Assembly (NCBI GenBank): GCA_008638415.1
Contig: ML703345.1
Coordinates: forward strand, 322,941-386,940
Direction: 5' to 3'
From: Nocardiopsis sinuspersici
GTDB lineage: Bacteria > Actinomycetota > Actinomycetes > Streptosporangiales > Streptosporangiaceae
DNA: 64,000 nucleotides
The notes below the pieces were generated by a model, which did not search any database, was not told the DNA's origin, and saw nothing but the letters and a program-made list of their open reading frames with translations. The translations under genes were made by a program, and so were the position numbers. Of this stretch, positions 43,132-51,329 are shown piece by piece. Each line of letters opens with the position of its first letter. The stretch's first letter is position 1.

Positions 43132-45443
43132 TCGGACGGTGGTACCGCGACCTGGCCTTGGGAGCCAGGTTCACCCTGAGCGGCGGGCGTGCCGGCTGGA
43201 CGGGGACCCTGCTCACGGCACTGGGTGTGGGCCTGGGGGTGATGGTGCTCCTGCTGGCTTCCGCGGCGCCCTCGGTGCGCGCCGCGGCCCAGGAGCGGAT
43301 GGACGCGCGGGCACCGGCGTATCTGGAGGAGGGGGCGCGGGCCGCCGAGGACACGGTTCTCGCGGACCCGGAGATCGTCGAGTACCGGGGCGACATGTTC
43401 ACGGGCATGCTGCTCGAACCGCTCGGGAACCCGCGCGCGGACGTCCGCCCGCCGGGGATCGACCGGCTGCCGAAGGCGGGCGAGCTCTACGTCTCCCCGG
43501 CCCTGCGCGCCCTTCTGGACTCCCCGGAGGGCGCCCTGCTCGCCGAGCGGTTCGACGGCGCCCCGATCACCGGCGTGATCGGCGACGAGGGCCTGCGGGG
43601 GCCGCACGAGCTCTACTTCTACCTGGGCACGGACACCCTCTCCCAGGACCCGGCGCAGCACGCCGTCTCCGGTTTCGGCGCGGACCGGTCGGCCAATGGC
43701 ATGACCGCGGTCCTCGTACTGCTCGTCGTCGTCATCATCGTGGTGCTGCTGCTGCCGATCGCCGCCTTCATCCTCACCGCGATGCGCTTCGGCGCCGAGA
43801 GCCGCGACCGGCGTCTGGCCGCGCTGCGGCTGGTGGGCGCCGACAGGGGGATGACGCGGAGGATCGCCGCGGGCGAGTCCCTCGTCGGCGCGGTCCTGGG
43901 CCTGCTCCTCGGCACCGGGTTCTTCCTGGTGGCCCGGACGTTCGCCGACGACGTGCGGCTCCCGGGCTCGGGCGTACTGCCCGCGGACGTCACACCGGTG
44001 CCGCTGATCGCCGCCCTCGTCGTGGTGCTCGTCCCGGCCAGCGCCGTCCTGGTGACTCTCTTCGCGCTGCGCAAGGTCGAGGTCGGCCCGCTGGGCGTCT
44101 TCCGGGAGGGCGGCGACCGCGGTCGGCGACTGTGGTGGCGCGTGGTGGTCCTGGCCGTCGGCTGCGCCGTCCTGTTCGCACCCGGGCAGGGGACGAACTC
44201 CGAGGGCACGGAGTGGGTCGTCGCCGTCGGCGTGTCGGTGGCCCTGACGGGGTTCACCCTGCTGCTGCCGTGGGTCGTCGAGGCCGTGGTGGGCCGCCTA
44301 CGCGGTGGTCCGCTGTCGTGGCAGATGGCCACGCGGCGCCTGCAGTTGAACAGCGGGATCGCGGCCCGTACCGTCAGCGGCGTCACCGTCGCCGTGGCCG
44401 GGGCGATCGCGCTCCAGATGCTCTTCTCCGCGATGAACGACCAGATCCCCTCCGCCGACGACCCGGACCCGGACCGGGCGCGGGTGCTCGCGTCGGCCCC
44501 GGTGGAGAGCGGCGCCGAGGGCACGGAGTTCGCCCGCGGCATCGACGGCGCCAGGGGTGTGGAGTCCTCCCTCCCGTTCCTCGTGGCCCGCCTCCCCCTG
44601 GTGGACGTTCCGCCCCGCGCCGACGGGACACAGGAGACGCGGACGGTCGTCGTCGCCGACTGCGCCGCCCTGGACAGGCTGATCAAGTTCTCCTCCTGCG
44701 CCGACGGCGACGCCTTCGTCGCGGGTGACGGGGCCTCCGCCGTGCGTCCGGGGGACCGGCTGGACCTCGACAACGACCGCACGGGCGGTCCCACCGACGA
44801 ACCCCGCCCCTGGACCGTTCCGCGGGTGCGCGAGGCCCGGGTCACGGACGTCCTGGCCGGGCAGACCCACCAGGGCCTGTTCCTCACCCCGTCGGCCTTT
44901 CCGGTCGAGGAGGTGGAGAGCCTCCGGTCCACGGTGCTCGCCACCCTCGACGGGAGCGATCCGGACGCCGTCGAACACGTGCGAAACCATGTCGGTGTCG
45001 ACAGCGCCGGGAGCGAACTGCGCGCCCTGGAACAGGAGAGCGGCAACGGCGTGTTGGCGGACATCGGCGAGGCGCTCCGGGCCGGTGCCGTCCTGACGAT
45101 GCTGGTGATCGGTGCGAGCATGGTCGTCTCCACGGTCGAGCAGCTGCGGGAGCGCAGACGGCAGCTCTCGGTGCTGATCGCCTTCGGGACCAGCCGGTCC
45201 ACGCTCGCCGCGTCGGTGCTGTGGCAGACCGCGATCCCGGTGGTGCTCGGACTGGTGGTCGCCGTCGCCGGCGGGGTCGGTCTCGGCCTCCTCCTGCTGC
45301 GGCTCGCCGGCCTCCCGGTCACCGACTGGTGGGGCTTCGTCCCACTCGTGGGCGCCGGATTCGGCGTGATCGCGCTGGTGACGCTGGCGAGCCTGCCGTA
45401 CCTGTGGCGGATGACGAGCCCCGAGGGACTGCGTACCGAGTGA
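43128..45443 (+). CDS. FtsX-like ABC transporter permease
   Basis: 771 residues. One N-terminal helix (TGTLLTALGVGLGVMVLLLA), a large extracellular domain, a block of three helices near residue 190-320, further helices near 350-430, another extracellular region, and three C-terminal helices: two FtsX-type modules in one chain, as in the ABC permeases linked to peptide antibiotic resistance and lipoprotein release. GTG at 43128 overlaps the ATPase stop. Together with PadR and the ATPase it probably forms a regulated export or envelope-stress system. Confidence 0.9.
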   Translation: MIGRWYRDLALGARFTLSGGRAGWTGTLLTALGVGLGVMVLLLASAAPSVRAAAQERMDARAPAYLEEGARAAEDTVLADPEIVEYRGDMFTGMLLEPLGNPRADVRPPGIDRLPKAGELYVSPALRALLDSPEGALLAERFDGAPITGVIGDEGLRGPHELYFYLGTDTLSQDPAQHAVSGFGADRSANGMTAVLVLLVVVIIVVLLLPIAAFILTAMRFGAESRDRRLAALRLVGADRGMTRRIAAGESLVGAVLGLLLGTGFFLVARTFADDVRLPGSGVLPADVTPVPLIAALVVVLVPASAVLVTLFALRKVEVGPLGVFREGGDRGRRLWWRVVVLAVGCAVLFAPGQGTNSEGTEWVVAVGVSVALTGFTLLLPWVVEAVVGRLRGGPLSWQMATRRLQLNSGIAARTVSGVTVAVAGAIALQMLFSAMNDQIPSADDPDPDRARVLASAPVESGAEGTEFARGIDGARGVESSLPFLVARLPLVDVPPRADGTQETRTVVVADCAALDRLIKFSSCADGDAFVAGDGASAVRPGDRLDLDNDRTGGPTDEPRPWTVPRVREARVTDVLAGQTHQGLFLTPSAFPVEEVESLRSTVLATLDGSDPDAVEHVRNHVGVDSAGSELRALEQESGNGVLADIGEALRAGAVLTMLVIGASMVVSTVEQLRERRRQLSVLIAFGTSRSTLAASVLWQTAIPVVLGLVVAVAGGVGLGLLLLRLAGLPVTDWWGFVPLVGAGFGVIALVTLASLPYLWRMTSPEGLRTE

Positions 45444-45509
45444 CTCCGGCGACGGCGGCCGCCGGGTGCGTCCCCCGTTCCCCGAGCGGCCCCGTGCGCC
45501 GTCCCGCTC

Positions 45510-45910
45510 CCCGCCGTAGCCGGCCGTCCGGTCGCGGAACACGGTGTGCTGGTGGACCCGGCCGGCCTCCACGCCGGGCTGGCCGGGGTACTCGGTCCAC
45601 GCGGACGGCCCGTCGAGACGGACATAGGTGCCGACGTCGTCGGGCTCGGTGGAACCGCTCCGGCTCAGATGGGTCCGGTCGTACTCGAGGACGTACCCGT
45701 CGTACTCGAGGACGTACCCGTCGGCCGGCGCACCGGCCGCCTCCTCGTCCGGATCGGCGAGCGAGGTCCGCCTCGCTCCATGGAGGTGACCGGGAAGTTC
45801 GACCACCCCGTCGCCTCGGCCTCGTCGTCGAAGTCGTACACGACGGCCCGGCGCCGCTCCTTCGACAACGTGTCCAGGAGCGCGTCGGCCGCTGCCGCGA
45901 CCTCGCGATA
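45510..45910 (-). pseudogene. Decayed DUF3500 gene (frameshift and internal deletion)
   Basis: Two frames carry the two ends of a DUF3500 protein. Upstream (45767-45907) encodes LLDTLSKERRRAVVYDFDDE and TGWSNFPVTSMERGG, the family N-terminal pattern. A shift of frame then gives RTSLADPDEEA, which continues the pattern, followed directly by the family C-terminal region GTYVRLDGPSAWTEYPGQPG and VHQHTVFRDRTAGYGG. The roughly 200-residue middle is missing. A 21-bp tandem duplication interrupts the second frame. No functional product is expected. Confidence 0.65.
45681..45722. repeat. Perfect 21-bp tandem duplication in the DUF3500 remnant
   Basis: Two adjacent identical 21-base units beginning GTACTCGAGG (45681-45701, 45702-45722), giving the repeated DGYVLEY in the minus-strand frame. 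Confidence 0.9.
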
Positions 45911-46113
45911 TGGGCACCGCCGGCGCCCGTGCTCGTCGCGGCCTCCGCGCGCAGACGCCGGTGGCGGCCCGGAGTCCTCCTGTGCGGTGCCCACGCGCAC
46001 AGGCGGTTCCGGACCACCACGGCCTCCGGTGGCGGAGCCCCCCGCCGGGCTCCGCCGTAGGTGCGTCCGGCGTCGGGGACGAACACCTCTCCTGTCGGCG
46101 CGAAACCGTGCCG

Positions 46114-47478
46114 TCACCGCAGGCGGCCACTCTGCCCTGTGGCCGGTGCGGCGGCGAGACGGTTCCCTGCCCGCGTCCGTGCGCCGCCCGCCGTGGCGCT
46201 CCGGGAGCGGACCGCCCGATCCCCTCGGGCCACCGCCGACGCGTTCCTCCGCCCGCCCGGATGCCGCATCGGGAGAGAGGGGTCCGTCGCCTGTCGACCG
46301 GTTCCCCGCGGCCGGTGAACCGAGGTGCGGTCTCCGACTGGTGTGGTGCTCGGGGGTCCCCGGGCTCTGGGAACCGTGTCCCCGCCCTGTCGCCGACGGC
46401 CGCCCGGAGCGGTCGGGCGGCCGGTCCGCTCCCCCCGCCGGGAAAGGACGCGCTCACCCCCGGTCCGGAGCCGGCCGCCGGAAACAAGGCCCCGGACACG
46501 GACGTCGTCGGTTCCCCCGGGTCCGGGGACGGTGCCGCCGGAAAGGGCGGGTCCTTCCGCGGACCGGGTCGGTGCGGGGCCGGGGGACTCCTCGCCGGGG
46601 ACGGCGGCGCGCTCACCGGGTGGCCCGGCGTCCGCGGCACCACCCCGGGAGCCGCCCGGATCAGAGGCCGTGCCCGGAGTCCGCCGTGTGCCGTGGTCGA
46701 CCACCAGCACCGGCGGGTCGCCCCCGACGTCGAAACGGCGCCAGGCCGTGCTTCCGGACTCGTCGCGTTCCCCGAGCCGCAGGTGGATGTGGCGTTCTCC
46801 GTTGTCCACGGCCCACTGGTAGGCCTGGGTCACGTCGAACTCCACACCGCCGCTCACGGGGCAGGCGGCCCGACCGCCCCTGATCCTTCGGGTGTCGAGC
46901 AGGGCGCGAGCGGCCGGCTGGTCGTTCCAGGTGGCCTCGCCGTCGAAGGGGTCGACCCGGTGCAGCTGCACGAAGGAGTCGCCCTCGCAGTCGTAGGACC
47001 ACACCACCTCGGTGCGCAGTACGGCGGAGTCCACGGCGGTGCCGGGGCCGAGCGCGACAGGGAACCGGAACAGGGCCCTGCGGGTGTAGACACGGTCCCA
47101 CGCGAGGCGCCCCGTGCCCACGCTGGCGGTATCGGCGCCGCCGTAGGAGCGGTCGGGAAAGGCGCGGTCCACGTAGGTCCACAAGGAGCTCCCGGCCTCG
47201 GCCCGGCCACCGCCGGAACGCACGGGAGCGGGAGGACCGTCGACGGCGGAGGCGCCGTCGGACCCTGCCTGGTCGCGGGGTCCCCCAGCGGCCGAGGCGT
47301 ACCTGCCCGGTGCACCGCTTCGCTCCCCCGAGGCGCCGCGCCCACCGGAGACGGCCGTGCCGTCGGTGACGGAGGGAGCCTCCTCCTCAACGGCCGTGGC
47401 GGGAGCGGCCGCCCCCAGCGAAAGGACCAGGGCGTAAGCCGCGCAAGCCGCCGTCGCACGGGACAGGGAACGACGCAT
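46114..47478 (-). CDS. Secreted DNRLRE-domain protein with long disordered tail
   Basis: 454 residues: signal peptide (cleavage near ATAVEEE), a Gly/Ser/Ala-rich spacer to about residue 95, then a DNRLRE-type beta-sandwich (residues about 97-260: YVDRAFPDRSYGG, RALFRFPVALGP, WSYDCEGDSFVQLHRVDPFD, WNDQPAARA and VEFDVTQAYQWA). The domain is common in secreted proteins fused to RHS/YD repeats and is a putative adhesion module. The last ~190 residues are low-complexity and may be readthrough of non-coding DNA beyond a frameshift; the true end could be near 46690. Confidence 0.6.
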   Translation of the reverse strand: MRRSLSRATAACAAYALVLSLGAAAPATAVEEEAPSVTDGTAVSGGRGASGERSGAPGRYASAAGGPRDQAGSDGASAVDGPPAPVRSGGGRAEAGSSLWTYVDRAFPDRSYGGADTASVGTGRLAWDRVYTRRALFRFPVALGPGTAVDSAVLRTEVVWSYDCEGDSFVQLHRVDPFDGEATWNDQPAARALLDTRRIRGGRAACPVSGGVEFDVTQAYQWAVDNGERHIHLRLGERDESGSTAWRRFDVGGDPPVLVVDHGTRRTPGTASDPGGSRGGAADAGPPGERAAVPGEESPGPAPTRSAEGPALSGGTVPGPGGTDDVRVRGLVSGGRLRTGGERVLSRRGERTGRPTAPGGRRRQGGDTVPRARGPPSTTPVGDRTSVHRPRGTGRQATDPSLPMRHPGGRRNASAVARGDRAVRSRSATAGGARTRAGNRLAAAPATGQSGRLR

Positions 47479-48074
47479 TACGGGTGGTGCCTACACATTC
47501 CATCTATGACCGAAAAAGAATCCGGGCGAGACGTCCACGTCCCGCTCCGGCCGCAAGGAAGTTACCAAATTCCCGCAGCAGCCCACAAACCCCAGAGATA
47601 TAAATACAGACCAAAACCACGATTAATGCCACCAGCAACACGGGCACCACACAAACCCACCGCACCCGGCCAAGCGCATTTGAACACACGAACGATCTTT
47701 ATTCGACGACCACCAAATATGGGTTCACGCCGGGCCGAAAGTCAGCCCCCCGAGGGCGTATACACGCTCACCGCAGCACCGGCCCCGCGCCGGGGCGGCA
47801 CCCGTGTCCGCGACCGTTTCGGCACGGCCCGCCCCATCGCGACAGGCGGCCCGCATGCCGGGCGCGACCGCGGTCCGCCCGCCTTCCTCGAAGCCATCCC
47901 GGCCGAGACAGAAACTCCGTGAGCTGTTTTCGGCGCACCAGGAAAACGCGCACACACGAGCACCGGTTTCCGGGAAGTCCTTTTGCCGATCTGTCAGGGC
48001 AGGCCCGCCGCATGCCGAACGGAACCTGGCGACCGTCCCCGCACTGCTGATCCTCGGCCTGGCCATCCTGGCTC
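47479..48074. other. AT-richer intergenic region, no supported gene
   Basis: The 596 bases upstream of the DNRLRE gene include a stretch (about 47504-47720) with clearly lower GC content than its surroundings, including AGATATAAATA. It probably holds the DNRLRE promoter. A 61-codon minus-strand frame encoding one hydrophobic helix (47504-47689) has no ribosome-binding site. Confidence 0.4.
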
Positions 48075-48520
48075 TTCGGTCGTCAAGTCCTCCACGAAAG
48101 GGACGTCGAGCCACGCAAGGGCGAGTCGGTCCTCTCCGGAGGTTTTCTCTCCGATCCCGACGGGGGCATCCCCGAAGCAGCGCGCGGGGAACTGCGGGAG
48201 AGGCCGATTCCGACGCGGCGGGATCTCGTCGTCGTGGCAGCCCGGAATCCGGGCAGGGTGTGGACGGGCGTCGTCGGCCATGCGGGCCGCCATGCCGTGG
48301 GTCCGTCGAGCAGCCGGGACCGGCACCGCCGCCGACTGCTCCAGAGTGTCCTCGAAGATGCGGGGCGGTACCGCTCTGTGGCACTGCGCCGAGGTGGGGA
48401 CGGGGCTCTCAGCGACGCGCGTCCGGCCAGGCCCTCACCAGGCCGGCCGGCTCATCGAGCTCCCCACACCGGCGAGCGGACGTCTACGAGACGGCTTCGC
48501 CGCCCTGAACCGGCAGCGGT
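48075..48520 (+). pseudogene. Possible decayed PNPOx-like (flavin split-barrel) gene
   Basis: One frame (48075 to about 48323) reads QVLHERDVEPRKGE, IPEAARGELRERPIPTRRDL and VVVAARNPGRVWTGVVGHAG. A different frame about 120 bases on reads QAGRLIELPTPASGRLR. Both resemble segments of pyridoxamine-5'-phosphate oxidase-like proteins in the right order. There is no start and the frames do not join, so this is a remnant if the similarity is real. Confidence 0.4.
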
Positions 48521-48788
48521 CGGTGGTGACGTCCACCAGGCGGTGCGAGGACAGGTCCACCGGCCGAAAGTCCATGTTGACGACCCGCTACTCCTCCAGC
48601 GGGTAGCGCGCCGGCGTTCGCCCGCGTCCACTGGTGGTGTATCCCCGCTGATCGATGGGCAGGTGCCCAGGACGGCCGCCGGCGCCTCGGACACGGCACA
48701 CGTCCCGGGCGGCCCGGAAGGCCGACGACATCGCTCCGCGCACACCGGTCCTCTCCTGACCGGTGTCAGGACCATGGAGGGGGCACCG

Positions 48789-49241
48789 ATGAAGTCCACA
48801 CGGTTGCTGGAGGGGAACGGGCTGCGCACGTTCCTGCTCGTCATGGACAAGGGCGACGAGGCGTTCGAGCAGATCACCGGTTTCGCCGAAGCCAACGGCA
48901 TCACCGCCGCGAGCCTGACCGCCATCGGCGCCGCCAGCCACGTCACCCTCGGCTACTTCGACCGCGACACCAGCGAGTACCGGTACACCGGCTTCGACGA
49001 GCAGTTGGAGATCGCCTCCTGTATCGGCGACATCGCCGACAACCAGGGCAAGGCCGCCCTGCACGCGCACATCGTCCTGGGGCGCGCGGACTCCACCGCC
49101 CTGGCCGGGCACCTGAAGGAGCTGCGCGTGTTCCCGACCATGGAGGTCGTCCTCACCGAGACGCCCGCCCACCTGCGCAAGAAGGTGGACCCCCAGACGG
49201 GGCTGGCCCTCATCTCCGCGGACGACTCCACCCCGTCCTGA
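48789..49241 (+). CDS. PPC/DUF296 domain protein
   Basis: 150 residues forming one PPC (plant and prokaryote conserved, DUF296) domain, a trimeric fold present in plant AT-hook proteins and in stand-alone bacterial proteins that may bind DNA or a small ligand. Typical segments: FLLVMDKGDEAFEQITGFAE, ITAASLTAIGAASHVTLGYF and ALHAHIVLGRADSTALAGHL, whose two histidines resemble the metal-binding pair. ATG at 48789 follows GGAGGGGG. A hairpin follows 2 bases after the stop. Confidence 0.85.
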   Translation: MKSTRLLEGNGLRTFLLVMDKGDEAFEQITGFAEANGITAASLTAIGAASHVTLGYFDRDTSEYRYTGFDEQLEIASCIGDIADNQGKAALHAHIVLGRADSTALAGHLKELRVFPTMEVVLTETPAHLRKKVDPQTGLALISADDSTPS

Positions 49242-49243
49242 GT

Positions 49244-49277
49244 CCGCGTTCCATGGACCCGGTTCCGTGGAACGCGG
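49244..49277 (+). terminator. Hairpin terminator after the PPC gene
   Basis: CCGCGTTCCA, 14-base loop, TGGAACGCGG, starting 2 bases after the stop codon. Confidence 0.6.
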
Positions 49278-49872
49278 GGCACGCCACGGGTCTCCGGCGG
49301 GTCCACACGGACACCATGGGTGTGAACCGCTTCCCGCCCGGCGCTGTGGGCCCTTGGGTCCCTGAGGGGTGGTACGGGCCAGGGGTCTGGGCCGCGCACC
49401 GGAACCGGAGGGGTCGGCCTCGGGCCGTACACCAGAAAAAGCACCGGTCAAACATTCGGCGAAGAGAGGCACGGAATACCCGGCGCCTCTGGCAGCAAGC
49501 CATTCATCACTGGTCACCTCATGCTTTCCGCGTCGGATACGCAGGTCACGGGCGCACGCCGTCAGGACGGGTCCGACCTCGACAAAAAGGGACCTCTGGT
49601 AAACGATTTATCGGACAGGAGATATCCGGGTATCAGAGGGCCTCGGCGCCCTGACATCGGAGGTCGCCCCGCTCCGCGGGCACGGTAAAGTACCCGCTGC
49701 GAGGCATCACCGTCTCGCCGACTGGTGGCATCGGGGCGGGGTACGCGAAGCGGCCCTCACCCTCCCTGTTCCCCCACGAGCAATCCCGGCGACCGGCCGC
49801 GACCATTCCCCGTACGGGAATCCGCCACCATGCCCCGAACGGCGCGGCGGGGAAACCGGGATTCCTCCCATC
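49278..49872. other. Intergenic region, no gene seen
   Basis: 595 bases with no frame that shows family similarity or coding-like codon use; composition is moderately AT-richer around 49430-49640. It presumably contains the promoter of the SapA-like gene. No repeats or recognisable operators were seen. Confidence 0.4.
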
Positions 49873-50382
49873 ATGAATCGGACACCCCCATTGGCCAGAT
49901 TCACGCGTACGATCAAGAACGCCGCCGTCGCCATGGCGATCGCGTCGGCTGCCCTCCTCCTCTCCCCCGCCGCCGCCTCGGCGCACACGCTCGGCGACGC
50001 CGCACGGTCCTCCGGCGGGTGCGGATGGGCGAGCGGCTCCTACACCACCCTGGACAGCCGGCCGATCCGCCGGTGGAGCGGCAGCGGCTGGAACGGGGCG
50101 CAGACGGGCACCGTCTACCTGCTGTGGAGCAACACCTACCAGGAGAACTGCGTCGTGACCCTGAAGTCGCACGCGCACGGCACGTCCACGCTGACGACGG
50201 CGATCCTGTACCTCTACAACCCGCCGGAGGGCGACGCCTACACCGACCGCGGCAACTACGGCCACTACGCGGCCGTGTCCCGGTCGGCCGCCGGCCGGTG
50301 CGTCCGATTCCACGGGTCCATCGACACGACCGACGGCAGCACGTCGCAGGGGACCCGCACGACGTGGGGCAACTGCGGCTGA
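49873..50382 (+). CDS. SapA-like secreted protein (spore-associated protein family)
   Basis: 169 residues with a clear Sec signal peptide (basic start, AAVAMAIASAALLLSPAAA, cleavage near ASA). The mature ~130-residue domain has four cysteines (GCGWASGSYTTLDSRPI, QENCVVTLKSH, GRCVRFHGS, WGNCG), which likely form two disulfides, and a TVYLLWSN strand typical of actinomycete spore-associated protein A relatives. Their role is unknown; they are secreted and abundant on aerial structures. Followed by a 16-bp perfect hairpin. Confidence 0.7.
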   Translation: MNRTPPLARFTRTIKNAAVAMAIASAALLLSPAAASAHTLGDAARSSGGCGWASGSYTTLDSRPIRRWSGSGWNGAQTGTVYLLWSNTYQENCVVTLKSHAHGTSTLTTAILYLYNPPEGDAYTDRGNYGHYAAVSRSAAGRCVRFHGSIDTTDGSTSQGTRTTWGNCG

Positions 50383-50398
50383 CGTGTGAGCGGTGAAC

Positions 50399-50437
50399 GC
50401 CCCGGTGGCGGAGGTGGGCCTCCTCCGCCACCGGGGC
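50399..50437 (+). terminator. Strong hairpin terminator after the SapA-like gene
   Basis: Perfect 16-bp stem (left arm 50399-50414, right arm 50422-50437, 7-base loop) beginning 17 bases after the stop. Confidence 0.8.
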
Positions 50438-50450
50438 TCCTCCCCCTCCG

Positions 50451-50747
50451 TTGGGAACCGCGGTCAACCGCGACCAGGTTGAGGCGCACCGGGACCTCCC
50501 CGGCGTGCACGGCGTCCTTGCGTGCGTGTCGGTGCGGAAGCCGCGGCCGTTGATCCGGCCGGCGCGGATCTTCACCGGTGCCTGTGCCACGGGCGGCAGC
50601 ACCGAGTCCGTGACGGCCTCGCTCACCGAGACGACGTGCTTCGGGAGCTCGGCCGCGACCGGGTCGTCGAAGAGGTGCGGACGGGCGTCCACGGTGGTCT
50701 CCTCGCCGTTGCCGGTGGTGGCGCCTCTGACGTGGGCGGCCCGGTGA
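50451..50747 (-). pseudogene. Unrecognised gene remnant
   Basis: Minus-strand DNA reads as protein-like in one frame (ARPHLFDDPVAAELPKHVVS, then VLPPVAQAPVKIRAGRINGR) and appears to continue in another frame (ARKDAVHAGEVPVRLNLVAV). The composition is unlike frame shadows elsewhere. No start codon with a ribosome-binding site and no recognised family. It could be a frameshifted gene; function unknown. Confidence 0.3.
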
Positions 50748-50933
50748 GACGTGACGGTCCGGCGGGCCGGACCGTCTACGGCGCCGCCGGACCGGTACCG
50801 CGGCACCGGCGGCCAGACCGGCTACGGACCCGTGGCTCCGGTCCCCCGGGGGATGCTCGCCCATGAGGTCCGCGCCACCCGTGAGGAAGACCCCGAACGC
50901 GGCATGCGTGGGACGGGTGGTTGTATGAGCGAC

Positions 50934-51329
50934 ATGTCCTTCCCCCCAAGGACCGCGCGAGCGCTCGCCCCGGCGGCGGCTGTCTCCCTGGTCTGGTTCT
51001 ACGAGGGCCTGTGGTGCAAGGTCTGGCCGGGACGCGCCGACCACAGGGCGATCATCGCGGACCTGCCGCTGTTGCCCGATCTCCTGGTCTCTCCGGTCCT
51101 GGTGGGGATCGGTCTCGCGGAGGCCCTGATCGGCCTGTGGGTGCTGTCCGGGCGGTGGCCGTACACGGCGGCGGCCGTCCAGACGGCGCTCATCGGGGTC
51201 TTCAACCTCGGCGGGCTGCTGGTCTCCCCCGGCACCATCGACGAACCCGGGAGGATGCTGACCGCCAACCTGGCGGTCGTCGCGCTGGCCTGGGTCGTCG
51301 CCGAACGGCACGCCGGGGCCCGCAGATGA
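50934..51329 (+). CDS. DoxX-like membrane protein, first gene of a five-gene operon
   Basis: About 131 residues with four membrane helices (AAAVSLVWFYEGLWCKVW, LLVSPVLVGIGLAEALIGLW, AAAVQTALIGVFNLGGLLVS, LTANLAVVALAWVVAE). The layout and the WFYEGLWCKV and LIGLWVLSG segments fit the DoxX-like family, often linked to redox or lipid processes. ATG at 50934 is 7 bases after TTGTAT (leaderless); an in-frame ATG at 50925 is the alternative. Its stop overlaps the next start (ATGA). Confidence 0.7.
   Translation: MSFPPRTARALAPAAAVSLVWFYEGLWCKVWPGRADHRAIIADLPLLPDLLVSPVLVGIGLAEALIGLWVLSGRWPYTAAAVQTALIGVFNLGGLLVSPGTIDEPGRMLTANLAVVALAWVVAERHAGARR

Noticed and set aside
45421-46060. Plus-strand frame continuing past the FtsX stop
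   Set aside because: Arg/Pro-rich translation with no domain; shadow of the DUF3500 remnant region.
44298-46643. Minus-strand frame spanning the FtsX gene end and the DUF3500 region
   Set aside because: Only the part around 45510-45767 has family-like sequence and it is counted in the DUF3500 remnant; the rest is shadow of the permease gene.
47504-47689. 61-codon minus-strand frame with one hydrophobic helix
   Set aside because: No ribosome-binding site, AT-rich local composition and no known family; likely chance.
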